DNA of 64,000 nt from Bacillota bacterium (GTDB taxonomy: Bacteria; Planctomycetota; UBA8108; UBA1146), in assembly GCA_003973385.1 (NCBI GenBank), contig QNYK01000063.1:1-64000 (forward strand), read 5' to 3'. The notes beneath the pieces were generated by a model. The model was not told the DNA's origin, searched no databases, and was given only the letters and a program-made list of their open reading frames with translations. This document shows, in pieces, positions 53,238 to 61,733 of this stretch. The position numbers were made by a program, and so were the translations under genes. Each line of letters starts with the position of its first letter. Positions within the stretch are counted from its first letter, which is position 1.

Positions 53238-53253
53238 CTCGAAATGCTTCGAG
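53238..53253. terminator. Short hairpin between convergent ahcY and aceE
   Basis: CTCGAA-ATGC-TTCGAG is a perfect 6-bp stem with a four-base loop, directly next to the aceE stop and 27 bases after the ahcY stop. With only TTT some bases downstream on the plus strand it is at best a weak bidirectional terminator. Confidence 0.4.
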
Positions 53254-55917
53254 TCAGTTTGTCCAGGGAGTAGGTGCGTCCGGGTCAACATGATGGCGAT
53301 CGATGGCAGCAGTGACCTGCGCCGCCTCGATGGTTCCAGATCGAGCCAATGTGGAGAGCGCTGCGATCTCGATGGCAGCCTGATCGATCTCGAAAAAGCG
53401 TCGTAGTTGTTCGCGCGTATCCGATCTCCCGAAGCCGTCCGTTCCCAGACTGGTCCACGGACTGTTGACCCATGGCCTGACCATGTCGGGCAACTCCCGA
53501 ATGTGATCTGTCACTGCAATCACAGGATCATCACATCCGCCAAGCAGTTCAGTGACCCTGGGAACTCGCGCTGCTTCCATGGGGTGGAGCAGGTTCCAGC
53601 GGTCCACCTCGAGAGCGTTTCTTCGCAATTCGGTGTAGGAGGTCGCAGACCAGACCTCGGCCAGCACCCCATGGTGTTGCCGTAGCGAATCCGCAGCTGC
53701 TCTGGCCAGCGGCAACAGCGGCCCGCTTCCAAGCAGGCGTACCCCGGGTCCATCCCCATCGGGGCTGGGTTCGACGCGATAGAGACCGTCGAGAATCCCC
53801 TGGCGACATCCTTCGGGCATCGGGGGCATGTCGAGGTTTTCGTTGTAGAGAGTCAGATAGAAGAACACATCTTCCTGCTCTCCGACCATCCGTCGCATCC
53901 CTTCCTCGATGACGACCGCAACCTCGTAGGCGTAGGCTGGATCGTAAGAGACGCACGACGGGTAGGCGCCAGCGATGATGGGGCTGTGACCATCCTGGTG
54001 TTGAAGTCCCTCACCATTGAGAGTGGTACGACCAGCAGTGGCTCCGAGCAGGAACCCACGGCCACGTCCATCGCCGAGTGCCCAGATCTGATCCCCGACT
54101 CTCTGAAATCCGAACATCGAATAGAAGATGTAGAAGGGTAGCGTCACTTCCCCATGGGTCGAGTAACTGGTCGCTGAGGCAATCGTCGTGGCGAGCGATC
54201 CACATTCGCTGAGGCCCTCCTGGAGGATCTGACCATCTGCCTTTTCGGTGTAGGAGAAGAGTAGTGAGTGATCCACAGGTTCGTACTTCTGTCCTCCGGG
54301 AGCGTAGATACCCACCGCCTTGAAGAGAGCTTCCATACCGAAGGTGCGAGCTTCGTCGGCGAGGATCGGGACTATTCTGGGGCCGATCCCATCCGCTTTG
54401 AGTAGATCACGAAACAGACGAGCAAACGCCATCGTGGTCGACGCCCGGAGTGAACCGCTCGTTCCTTCATGGAGTTTCTCGAACACCTGCTTGTCGGGAA
54501 GCGCGGGGACGGTGGCGCTGGAGTTCCTGCGGGGCAAGGAGCCGCCCAGCGCTGCCCTCCTTGCGAGGAGGTATTGAATTTCTGGAGAGTCGGGACCGGG
54601 GTGGTAGTACGGCGCTGACTCGACCTCATCATCCGAGATGGGAATATCGAGTAGGTCTCGAACCGCTCGCACCTGCTCACCTGCGAGTTTCTTCATCTGA
54701 TGAGAGATGTTTCTCGATGCCGTTTGCTGACCCAACTGATATCCCTTGATGCTCTTGGCGAGGATCACGGTCGGTCTTCCATCGGGTTGACAGGCGAGAT
54801 GATAGGCGGCGGCGACCTTGCGTCGATCATGACCACCACGACCAAGTTGATGCAATTGATCGTCACTCCAGCTGGCAAGCAGGGACTCAAGCCGGGGATC
54901 GTCACCAGTGAGCTGCTTCCTGAGCCATGCACCGTCCTCGGCGACCGATCTCTGCCAGACTCCATCGACGATCGTGCCCATCCTGCGGGTCAGCAATCCC
55001 TCGGTGTCCCGGTCGAGAAGCGGATCCCAGAGTCGATCCCATATCACCTTGATCACTCTCCAGCCGGCACCGTGGAATGCTCCTTCGAGGTCCTGGATGA
55101 TGCTGGAGTTGCCCGTGACAGGGCCGTCGAGCCGCTGGAGATTACAGTTGACCACGAACACGAGGTTGTCGAGACCTTCACGCGAAGCGATGCGAATCGC
55201 ACCCAGCGTCTCTGGCTCGTCACACTCTCCGTCGCCGAGGAATCCCCAGACCCGCTGCTCGCTGGTGTCCTTGATTTTTCGAGCAGAGAGGTATCGATTG
55301 AAGCGAGCCTGGTAGATGGCATTGATGGGGCCCAGACCCATCGAAACGGTCGGGAATTGCCAGAAACTGGGCATCAGTCGCGGGTGAGGGTAACTGGAGA
55401 GTCCGCCACCGCGCACTTCCTGTCGGAACCGATCGAGTTCGGATCGGTCGAGGTGACCTTCGAGAAAAGCTCGTGAATACATCCCCGGACTGGCGTGGCC
55501 CTGAAAAAACACCTGATCACCGCCACCTGGGTCATCCAATCCCCGGAAGAAATGCTGCTGTCCCACCTCGTAGAGTGTCGCAGCCGATGAAAATGTCGAC
55601 ATGTGTCCACCGAGACCATCATGGAGAGCATTGGCTCTCACGACCATCGCCATGGCGTTCCACCTGACGATGTTCTCAATTCGATCCTCGAGTTCTTCAT
55701 CTCCCGGATAGTCCATCTCGGATGACGCGCAGATGGTGTTCTGATACGGGGTCACGGCTGTCGATCCGACCGGCAGGTGGCGCAACCGAGCGTGCCAGAG
55801 GACCTCATCGAGCAAGGCTCCCGCTCGATCCGCCCCGGCGGACTCTACCACCGAATCAACAGACTCCAGCCATTCCGAGGTCTCGGCAGCATCGTTAGCA
55901 TCTGGAAGATCTGGCAT
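53254..55917 (-). CDS. aceE: Pyruvate dehydrogenase E1 component (homodimeric type)
   Basis: AceE decarboxylates pyruvate with TPP and passes the acetyl group to lipoyl-E2. The 887-residue product shows the homodimeric E1 marks: GGHMSTFSSAATLYEVGQQHFFRG, VFFQGHASPGMYSRAFLEG, FLGDGECDEPETLGAI followed by VVNCNLQRLDGPVTGN (TPP site) and KSIKGYQLG. ATG at 55917 is chosen because GGAGAGGAGA lies nine bases upstream; the GTG at 55938 falls inside that RBS. It follows the Trm112-like gene by 26 bases. E2 and E3 are not in the window. Confidence 0.95.
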   Translation of the reverse strand: MPDLPDANDAAETSEWLESVDSVVESAGADRAGALLDEVLWHARLRHLPVGSTAVTPYQNTICASSEMDYPGDEELEDRIENIVRWNAMAMVVRANALHDGLGGHMSTFSSAATLYEVGQQHFFRGLDDPGGGDQVFFQGHASPGMYSRAFLEGHLDRSELDRFRQEVRGGGLSSYPHPRLMPSFWQFPTVSMGLGPINAIYQARFNRYLSARKIKDTSEQRVWGFLGDGECDEPETLGAIRIASREGLDNLVFVVNCNLQRLDGPVTGNSSIIQDLEGAFHGAGWRVIKVIWDRLWDPLLDRDTEGLLTRRMGTIVDGVWQRSVAEDGAWLRKQLTGDDPRLESLLASWSDDQLHQLGRGGHDRRKVAAAYHLACQPDGRPTVILAKSIKGYQLGQQTASRNISHQMKKLAGEQVRAVRDLLDIPISDDEVESAPYYHPGPDSPEIQYLLARRAALGGSLPRRNSSATVPALPDKQVFEKLHEGTSGSLRASTTMAFARLFRDLLKADGIGPRIVPILADEARTFGMEALFKAVGIYAPGGQKYEPVDHSLLFSYTEKADGQILQEGLSECGSLATTIASATSYSTHGEVTLPFYIFYSMFGFQRVGDQIWALGDGRGRGFLLGATAGRTTLNGEGLQHQDGHSPIIAGAYPSCVSYDPAYAYEVAVVIEEGMRRMVGEQEDVFFYLTLYNENLDMPPMPEGCRQGILDGLYRVEPSPDGDGPGVRLLGSGPLLPLARAAADSLRQHHGVLAEVWSATSYTELRRNALEVDRWNLLHPMEAARVPRVTELLGGCDDPVIAVTDHIRELPDMVRPWVNSPWTSLGTDGFGRSDTREQLRRFFEIDQAAIEIAALSTLARSGTIEAAQVTAAIDRHHVDPDAPTPWTN

Positions 55918-55943
55918 GGAATCGATTCTCCTCTCCACCGGAC

Positions 55944-56153
55944 TCAGTCCTGGGGGGAATCTTCCGGTACGGGAAGGATCACAGGTATTCCGTCGACGAC
56001 AGGGAAGATCCGCTCGCAGCCGGTGCAGCCGAGCCCATCATCGCGCTGCTCCAGTGCACGATGCTCGTCGCAGGGGCAACAGAGCAGCGAGAGCAGTGCC
56101 GGATCGACCCCTGGTCGGGCCTCGTCTGGTGTTGCCGCGCCGGAGTCGGTCAT
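55944..56153 (-). CDS. Trm112-like small zinc-ribbon protein
   Basis: The 69-residue product has a polar N-terminus and the Trm112/UPF0434 core LLSLLCCPCDEHRALEQRDDGLGCTGCERIFPVVDGIPVILP-type segment (residues 27-62), with two CXXC pairs (CCPC and CTGC) for a metal and the terminal DGIPVILP. In eukaryotes Trm112 activates methyltransferases; the bacterial role is not settled. AGGAG lies seven bases before the ATG. The frame stays open upstream but without support. It heads a short unit with aceE. Confidence 0.8.
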   Translation of the reverse strand: MTDSGAATPDEARPGVDPALLSLLCCPCDEHRALEQRDDGLGCTGCERIFPVVDGIPVILPVPEDSPQD

Positions 56154-56378
56154 CGGGCTGCTCCTATCGACCATCGCGATCCTTCCGGAGCGGGAACCGG
56201 GGTGGCACTCAGCGCTGCGGATCTTTAGAGTAGTCGATTCTCCGAGAACCTCACCTGAGGGCAACCGAATCGGCGACGACCGCCCACGAGAGAAGAGGAC
56301 ATCGTTGCGATCTGCGTCGATCTTGAGCCGATTTTCGGGGATGCGAAGAAATTCCAATTCGGTCTCCGGAGCCTGCTG

Positions 56379-57107
56379 ATGGCCACTCTCCAGCTGGTCG
56401 AGGGCGTCTTGTTGCGACGCTACAAGAGATTTCTTGCCGACTGTCATCTTCCCGATCATGGCAAGGTGCTCGCGCACTGCCCCAACCCTGGAAGCATGAA
56501 GACCCTCATCGATGGCGAGCCGCGTGTCTGGCTAAGACATGTTCCAAAACCTGAACGAAAATTGAAGTGGACACTGACCTTGATCGAAGTCGGCCAGGGT
56601 GGCCAGGCACTCGTCGACACCTCGCTACCCAACGGCATCGTCTCCGATGGCATCCTGGCGAGACAAGTGCCGAGGATCGAACCGATCGGGCACCTTCGTC
56701 ATGAGGTAGTCATCGGGAAGGGATCTCGTCTCGATATTGTGCTGGGCGACCAACCACGGCCGGACCAGGTTTCGGGCCAGATCTTCATCGAGGTCAAGAA
56801 TGTCACGATGCGATCATCCCAGGAACCAGGCCGTGCGGACTTTCCCGATTCGGTGACTGCTCGGGGCAGAAAGCACCTCGATGTACTGACTACCATCGCA
56901 AGGTCGGGAAAGCGATCGGTGCTGTTTCTGCTGCTGGGTCGGACCGACTGCCATCGAGTAGGATTTGCCTGTGACATCGATTCGAAATTCTGCGAGGCCC
57001 TCAGCCGAGCGGTTGAGGCCGGGGTAGAGGTGGTGGCGCACCGAATCAGCGTTGAGAACGCCGAAATCACCCTCGGAGATGAGGTTGAAGTGGACCTGCC
57101 ACGATGA
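56379..57107 (+). CDS. sfsA: SfsA family nuclease-fold protein
   Basis: The 242-residue product carries the SfsA signatures: LLRRYKRFLADCHL, AHCPNPGSMKTL, RLDIVLG, IFIEVKNVTM, FPDSVTARGRKHLDVL and FLLLGRTDCHRV. SfsA was first described as a sugar fermentation stimulation protein and has an OB-like plus nuclease-like fold; nucleic acid binding or cleavage is suggested for the family. The ATG overlaps nothing upstream and lies divergent from the Trm112-like gene. Confidence 0.92.
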   Translation: MATLQLVEGVLLRRYKRFLADCHLPDHGKVLAHCPNPGSMKTLIDGEPRVWLRHVPKPERKLKWTLTLIEVGQGGQALVDTSLPNGIVSDGILARQVPRIEPIGHLRHEVVIGKGSRLDIVLGDQPRPDQVSGQIFIEVKNVTMRSSQEPGRADFPDSVTARGRKHLDVLTTIARSGKRSVLFLLLGRTDCHRVGFACDIDSKFCEALSRAVEAGVEVVAHRISVENAEITLGDEVEVDLPR

Positions 57108-57183
57108 ATCGGCACCAGAAGCCGCTTGGCCTCGAAGCCTCTTGTGCCGTATTCTTTTCGATCCACCCAGTCTGGAGGCGCAG

Positions 57184-58272
57184 TTGAGTGAAACCGAGAG
57201 TGAAATCTCCATCGAACTTCTACGCGAACTGAGTCTCGCGTCAGGACCCCCTGGTGCAGAGGACGAGGTGCGCGCGATCGTCCATCGAGAACTGGGATCG
57301 CTTGCCAGTCTCCAGCACGACGCGCATGGAAGTGTCATCGTGGAAGGATCAGGGCAAGGGCCCCGCGTGGCGCTCGATGCGCACATGGACGAGGTGGGTT
57401 TCGCGGTGCAATCGATCGACGATGAGGGAAGGATTCACTTCGTGCCCCTGGGAGGCTGGTGGGGACATGTGTTGCTGGCGCAGAGGGTAGATATTCTCGC
57501 ATCCGGTGGCCGCAAGATCCCCGGTTCGATCGGCTGCAAGCCGCCTCATTTCCTCAAGAAGTTGGAACGTGAGAAGGTCCTCTCGATCGAGGATATGCAC
57601 ATCGATGTCGGGGCTCGAAATCGTTCTGATCTCGAGCAGTGGGGTGTACGGGTGGGAGATCCCATCTGTCCAAGGGGGCAGTTCGAGGCCCTGGCAGCGG
57701 CTGGCCGTTATTGCTGCAAGGCGTTTGACGATCGCGTTGGCGTGGGAGTGCTCATCGAGTCCTTTCGAATTCTGAACGCGGATACCGATCTATCCTGTCA
57801 GCCGATAGCAGTTGCAGCGGTCCAGGAGGAAGTGGGGTGCCGAGGAGCACGCACCGCAAGTGCCATCAGTCAGCCGGATGTTGCAATCATCCTGGAAGGA
57901 ACACCTGCTGACGATCTGCCAGGGATGACCTCCAGGCAGTCGGTTCTCGGCGGCGGCCCCCAGATCCGGTTCCTCGATCCGACCGCACTCTCCAACAGGA
58001 GGCTGGTTCGCCTCTGCGAGCAGGTTGCTGAAGAGGAGAAGATCCAGGTTCAACTGGCGGTTCGCCGCAGTGGTGGCACAGATGCATCGACAACTCATCT
58101 GCATGGAAGTGGGGTTCCGACGATTGTAGTTGGAGTTCCTGCGAGGTCCATCCACAGTCATTCGAGCGTCATCGACATCGATGATTATCAGAAAGCGATC
58201 CAGCTGGTGGTCGCGCTGGTGAGACATCTGGATACAGATACGGTCGGGTCACTGACCGACTACTCGTCGTAG
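57184..58272 (+). CDS. M42 family dinuclear metallo-aminopeptidase
   Basis: The 362-residue product resembles glutamyl aminopeptidase/FrvX of family M42: LDAHMDEVGFAV with the first His and Asp ligands, KAFDDRVGVGVLIE with the bridging Asp, VQEEVGCRGAR with the catalytic Glu pair, EGTPADD and the final His in RSIHSHSSVID. These cytoplasmic enzymes trim peptides. Start is a TTG with GGAGG five bases upstream; the frame extends back into sfsA as a shadow. Its 3' end overlaps the convergent kinase gene by 13 bases. Confidence 0.9.
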   Translation: MSETESEISIELLRELSLASGPPGAEDEVRAIVHRELGSLASLQHDAHGSVIVEGSGQGPRVALDAHMDEVGFAVQSIDDEGRIHFVPLGGWWGHVLLAQRVDILASGGRKIPGSIGCKPPHFLKKLEREKVLSIEDMHIDVGARNRSDLEQWGVRVGDPICPRGQFEALAAAGRYCCKAFDDRVGVGVLIESFRILNADTDLSCQPIAVAAVQEEVGCRGARTASAISQPDVAIILEGTPADDLPGMTSRQSVLGGGPQIRFLDPTALSNRRLVRLCEQVAEEEKIQVQLAVRRSGGTDASTTHLHGSGVPTIVVGVPARSIHSHSSVIDIDDYQKAIQLVVALVRHLDTDTVGSLTDYSS

Positions 58273-60770
58273 CTGACCTCGATGCCGCTATCGAAACAGA
58301 TTCTCTCGATATCTCTGCGCCGTTTGATCCGCGCACTCGGCAACTCATCTCCGCGCTGATCCAGTTCCTGGAGGATCAGCAGCGCCTCTTCGTGCCTTCC
58401 TGCGAGTGCGTCAATCCTCACCCTCGCTTCCAGTGCGCTGAACTGGAACTCATGTGAGATCTCTCTCGTGTCCATCGTCGCATCCGCCTCCGAGAGGAGT
58501 TTCTGAGCTTCATCGTCTCGTCCGCTGCGCAGCAGGATCGACGCCAGCCGCGCATAGGAGCGAGAGCAAAGTGGATGCTGGATGACATGCAATTGCCTGA
58601 CAGCCAGCAATGCAGATCGAGCACTCTGCTCTGCTCCTTCGAGGTCACCGATACGCTGTTGACAGCAAGCGAGCGCCCGATAATGCCTGGCGGTGCGGTC
58701 AGATTTTTCACCACGCAGTGAGATCTGGATCTGGACAGAATGGGTCAGGTCCTCCAGCGCAGCAGCGAGTTCTTGCTCGGTTTCATCTCCTGAAGGAATA
58801 TCCAGGATCGTTCCAGCCCGATGCAGCAAGCAGGTCGCCATCAGGTCTGGATGCTCATCGTCGATGACACCGATGGCTTCATCGAGGATCTCACGGGCTT
58901 CCTCCCGATATCCCTGAAGCGATATCGAGTGCGATAGTGTCAGCAATTGAGGAGCCCTGTCCGATCTTGGTTCCGAGGGAAGGCTGATCAACAGGCCCCT
59001 GGCGATTTCCTCCGCCTGGGCGTGATCCCCGCGGATATTGAGCAGATCAGCCAGCTCGTGCTGGATCTCGAGGGTACAGGCGCCGGGGGCATCCGCAGGG
59101 ACTGATTCGAGTGCCTGCTGAAGCGATTGCTCGGCATCGGAGAGTCGCCTGAGCAACTGGCGTGCGCGGGCCAGTTTTCTGTAGGCTTCCACCCGTTCCT
59201 CTTTGGCCCAGTACGGGTGTTCTTCCCGGAGCGCTGTTTCCGCCTCGAGCAGTTCGGCTGCACGATCCGCAGCTCCGGTCTGGAGCAGGATGGACGCCAA
59301 CGAACCGAGCAGCGTCGCTCGTGTCTGAGGCTGCTCATCGAGACCGAAGAGCAAATCTCGTGCGCCCCGGTCGAGCAACTCATGTGCGGTGATTCGGTGC
59401 AACGATGGATTTTCACCCGACTCCTGGAGAAACAACTCGGTCAAGAACTCGGTGACCTCCCGCGAGCGCTTGGCCTGCTCCTGTGCTTTACTTGCTTCTT
59501 CTGCGGCGTTCGCCCTGGCTCGAAGGACTCCTCGGAGCATCTTGGAGATTTCTCCTGCGCTGCGCGGACGATCTGATTCACTGCGTTGCATCGCCTGTCG
59601 ACAGATTTCCGCCAGATCATCGGGGGAATCCGGATCCATCTCCTGGACATCCCTGGGTGCGCCCTTCTGTAGCAATCGCAGCACCTTGTGACCGGGTAAT
59701 GGTACATCTCCAGTTCGATACGGGGGGCGACCCGTGAGCATCTCGTAGAGCAGAGTTCCGATCGCGTAGACATCGGTCCAGGGGCCGATCTCTCCCTCTT
59801 CGGGACTTGCCTGTTCAGGCGACATGTAGGAGGGGGTGCCGACGACGGCACTGTCTCGAGTGATGACAGTGGATCCTGAGAGGGACGACGAAAGACTGTC
59901 GGAGAGAATATCAACAATCGGTTCATCATCGACATCGGCAAGGATGCGTGCGAGTCCCCAGTCCATCACATAGACCTCCCCGAAGCGTCCCACCATGATG
60001 TTCGCAGGTTTCACATCGCGGTGAATTATGCCCCTGGAGTGTGCATATTCGAGGGTGTCGCAGACCTTGAGCAATATTTCCAGCAGCCGATTTCGATCCC
60101 ATCCATCGGTTCCATCTCTGGCAAATCGAATGCAGTCTTTCAGCTCCCGGCCGTGAACCCTGTCCATCGTGAAGTAGAAACGGCCATCCGCATCGCTGTT
60201 CAACTCATGCACCGGAACGATGCCGGGGTGAGCGAGCTGGGCGGTGACTCGTGCCTCTCGTAGGAATCTGCGCAATCTTTGCGGTGGTGCATCTCCAGCT
60301 TCGTTGCCAAGAACGACCTTCATCGCCAGATCTCGCTGCAACACAGGATCGGAGACACTCAACACAGCACCCATGCCGCCACGAGCGATTTCCTCGAGGA
60401 AGTCATATCTCCCCTCGAGGCGGGGGATCAGGGGAATGACTTTTTCAGACTTGCCGGAAGAACTGAGATCCAGTTCATCGCTATATCTATCCAGTAGTTT
60501 TTCTGCCAATCCTACGGGCAGTTTGATGTCGGCACTGCGTTGGCTCGAATGAGCCAATCTCTCGTCACGGCGGCGATGATACTCCTGCAACTGTCTCTGC
60601 AGGTCTCCTGCCATCAGCGGATTCTCCTCGCAGGCTCGATCAATCGCAGCCTCGATCGTCTCGTCACCTCCTAGCAAACGAGCAAAAAGGAGCTCCGCAG
60701 GGGAGAGGGGGGCATGGCCATCGTCTGCGTGAGGGTCGGGCTCGGTAGCCAATTGACGCTTCCGTTCCAA
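58260..60770 (-). CDS. Ser/Thr protein kinase with C-terminal TPR repeats
   Basis: The 836-residue product has a kinase domain at about 120-415: Gly loop IARGGMGAVL, catalytic Lys in LAMKVVL (151), HRDVKPAN (250-257) and DWG in place of DFG (270-272), then APE-like SYMSPEQAS. The rest (about 430-836) is helical with TPR-like repeats (LGSLASILLQTGAADRAAELLEAE and similar). No membrane helix is visible, so it should be cytoplasmic. It is divergent from an ECF sigma factor 76 bases away, a pairing known in planctomycetes, where the kinase may control the sigma factor. Confidence 0.9.
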   Translation of the reverse strand: MERKRQLATEPDPHADDGHAPLSPAELLFARLLGGDETIEAAIDRACEENPLMAGDLQRQLQEYHRRRDERLAHSSQRSADIKLPVGLAEKLLDRYSDELDLSSSGKSEKVIPLIPRLEGRYDFLEEIARGGMGAVLSVSDPVLQRDLAMKVVLGNEAGDAPPQRLRRFLREARVTAQLAHPGIVPVHELNSDADGRFYFTMDRVHGRELKDCIRFARDGTDGWDRNRLLEILLKVCDTLEYAHSRGIIHRDVKPANIMVGRFGEVYVMDWGLARILADVDDEPIVDILSDSLSSSLSGSTVITRDSAVVGTPSYMSPEQASPEEGEIGPWTDVYAIGTLLYEMLTGRPPYRTGDVPLPGHKVLRLLQKGAPRDVQEMDPDSPDDLAEICRQAMQRSESDRPRSAGEISKMLRGVLRARANAAEEASKAQEQAKRSREVTEFLTELFLQESGENPSLHRITAHELLDRGARDLLFGLDEQPQTRATLLGSLASILLQTGAADRAAELLEAETALREEHPYWAKEERVEAYRKLARARQLLRRLSDAEQSLQQALESVPADAPGACTLEIQHELADLLNIRGDHAQAEEIARGLLISLPSEPRSDRAPQLLTLSHSISLQGYREEAREILDEAIGVIDDEHPDLMATCLLHRAGTILDIPSGDETEQELAAALEDLTHSVQIQISLRGEKSDRTARHYRALACCQQRIGDLEGAEQSARSALLAVRQLHVIQHPLCSRSYARLASILLRSGRDDEAQKLLSEADATMDTREISHEFQFSALEARVRIDALAGRHEEALLILQELDQRGDELPSARIKRRRDIERICFDSGIEVSYDE

Positions 60771-60816
60771 ACAGGCCGCTCCGCCAGGGAGTCGGGGGTG
60801 TGAATTTTGGTCCAGA

Positions 60817-60844
60817 CTGATATATCATGACGCACTGGAGACAA
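60817..60844 (-). promoter_or_regulatory. Candidate kinase promoter and TGATATATCA palindrome in the kinase/sigma gap
   Basis: On the minus strand TTGTCT (60844-60839), a 16-base spacer and TATCAG (60822-60817) form a possible promoter for the kinase gene. The perfect 10-bp palindrome TGATATATCA (60818-60827) overlaps its -10 box and sits about 20 bases before the sigma factor ATG, so one protein bound here could affect both genes. Confidence 0.4.
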
Positions 60845-60846
60845 CC

Positions 60847-61581
60847 ATGACAGATCCAGTGCCACCCGATGCCGAAGATGCGCAGATTCCCCCCGATGAG
60901 GAGCCGCAGCCTGATTCTCCAGACGATGTGGGAGCGGATGATCAAAGTTCCATCGAATGGCTCCAGAAATTTGCAGATGGCGACGAAGCCGCATTTGAGC
61001 GCCTTCTGGCCGATGAATTGCCGAAGTTACGCCGCCGTGTCGAGGATAGGCTGGGCGTTGACTTACGTCGACGCATCGATCCCAGCGATGTTCTGCAACA
61101 GGCTGCTCTGGATGTGTATCAACTTCGAGACGGCTTCGAGGATCGCGGACTTCCAGCCTTCAGGGCATGGCTAAAAACGGTCACCTTCAACAATTTGAAT
61201 CGACTGATCGAGAAGGAACTCGCGCAGAAACGAGATCCCAGGCGAGAGAAGCGAAGAGCGATGGAGGCAGGCGCGAGCCGTTCGCTCGATCCTCTGGGAA
61301 ACCTCGCAGCTTCGATCTCATCTCCCTCGGCAGGACTTCACCGCCAGGAGGCGCTGGATCTGCTCGAAAACTGTCTGGATATGCTCTCTGATGAGGACCG
61401 GGACCTGCTCCGCTGGATCGATGAAGACGGCATCGGCTACGAGGAGGTCGCTCGGCGGCTCACCGTCAACATCGACGCTGCTCGTCGCCGTCACAGTCGA
61501 GCCATCGCGAGACTGAGGAAACTGGCGGATACGATGCGAGGCGAGATACCAGCGCCAGACGCAGATGCAGACGAGCAGTGA
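60847..61581 (+). CDS. ECF-type RNA polymerase sigma factor
   Basis: The 244-residue product has an acidic, disordered first 35 residues, a sigma-2 region (WLQKFADGDEAAFERLLADE, IDPSDVLQQAALDVYQLRDGF, FRAWLKTVTFNNLNRLIEKEL) and a sigma-4 helix-turn-helix (DEDRDLLRWIDEDGIGYEEVARRLTVNIDAARRRHSRAIARL). The long basic insert between them (AQKRDPRREKRRAM) is common in planctomycete ECF sigma factors linked to kinases. No anti-sigma factor gene is nearby; the divergent kinase is the likely partner. Confidence 0.9.
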   Translation: MTDPVPPDAEDAQIPPDEEPQPDSPDDVGADDQSSIEWLQKFADGDEAAFERLLADELPKLRRRVEDRLGVDLRRRIDPSDVLQQAALDVYQLRDGFEDRGLPAFRAWLKTVTFNNLNRLIEKELAQKRDPRREKRRAMEAGASRSLDPLGNLAASISSPSAGLHRQEALDLLENCLDMLSDEDRDLLRWIDEDGIGYEEVARRLTVNIDAARRRHSRAIARLRKLADTMRGEIPAPDADADEQ

Positions 61582-61611
61582 CGAGGACCCTTTCTGCTGG
61601 ATTCCCGCGGC

Positions 61612-61656
61612 TCACATTCCATGTGACCTTGACCATTTGATCCTGAGGCCTAGCAT
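61612..61656 (+). promoter_or_regulatory. Palindrome and predicted promoter upstream of the 2-oxoglutarate dehydrogenase gene
   Basis: TCACAT-TCC-ATGTGA (61612-61626) is a perfect inverted repeat. Three bases later TTGACC (61629-61634), 16 bases and TAGCAT (61651-61656) make a reasonable promoter, giving a leader of about 70 bases to the GTG. The palindrome placed just upstream of the -35 box is a good site for an activator. Confidence 0.5.
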
Positions 61657-61733
61657 CGGGCTGCGGACCTGCGCGATGGGTTCGCCCTTACCGGCACGAA
61701 GGTAACTGTACTCACCCCATCGGGAGGATCACC

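Noticed and set aside
54700-55476. Plus-strand open frame of 258 codons inside aceE
   Set aside because: Antisense to the conserved pyruvate dehydrogenase; the product looks like a shadow.
55918-55938. GTG at 55938 as the aceE start
   Set aside because: These bases form the purine-rich RBS of the ATG at 55917.
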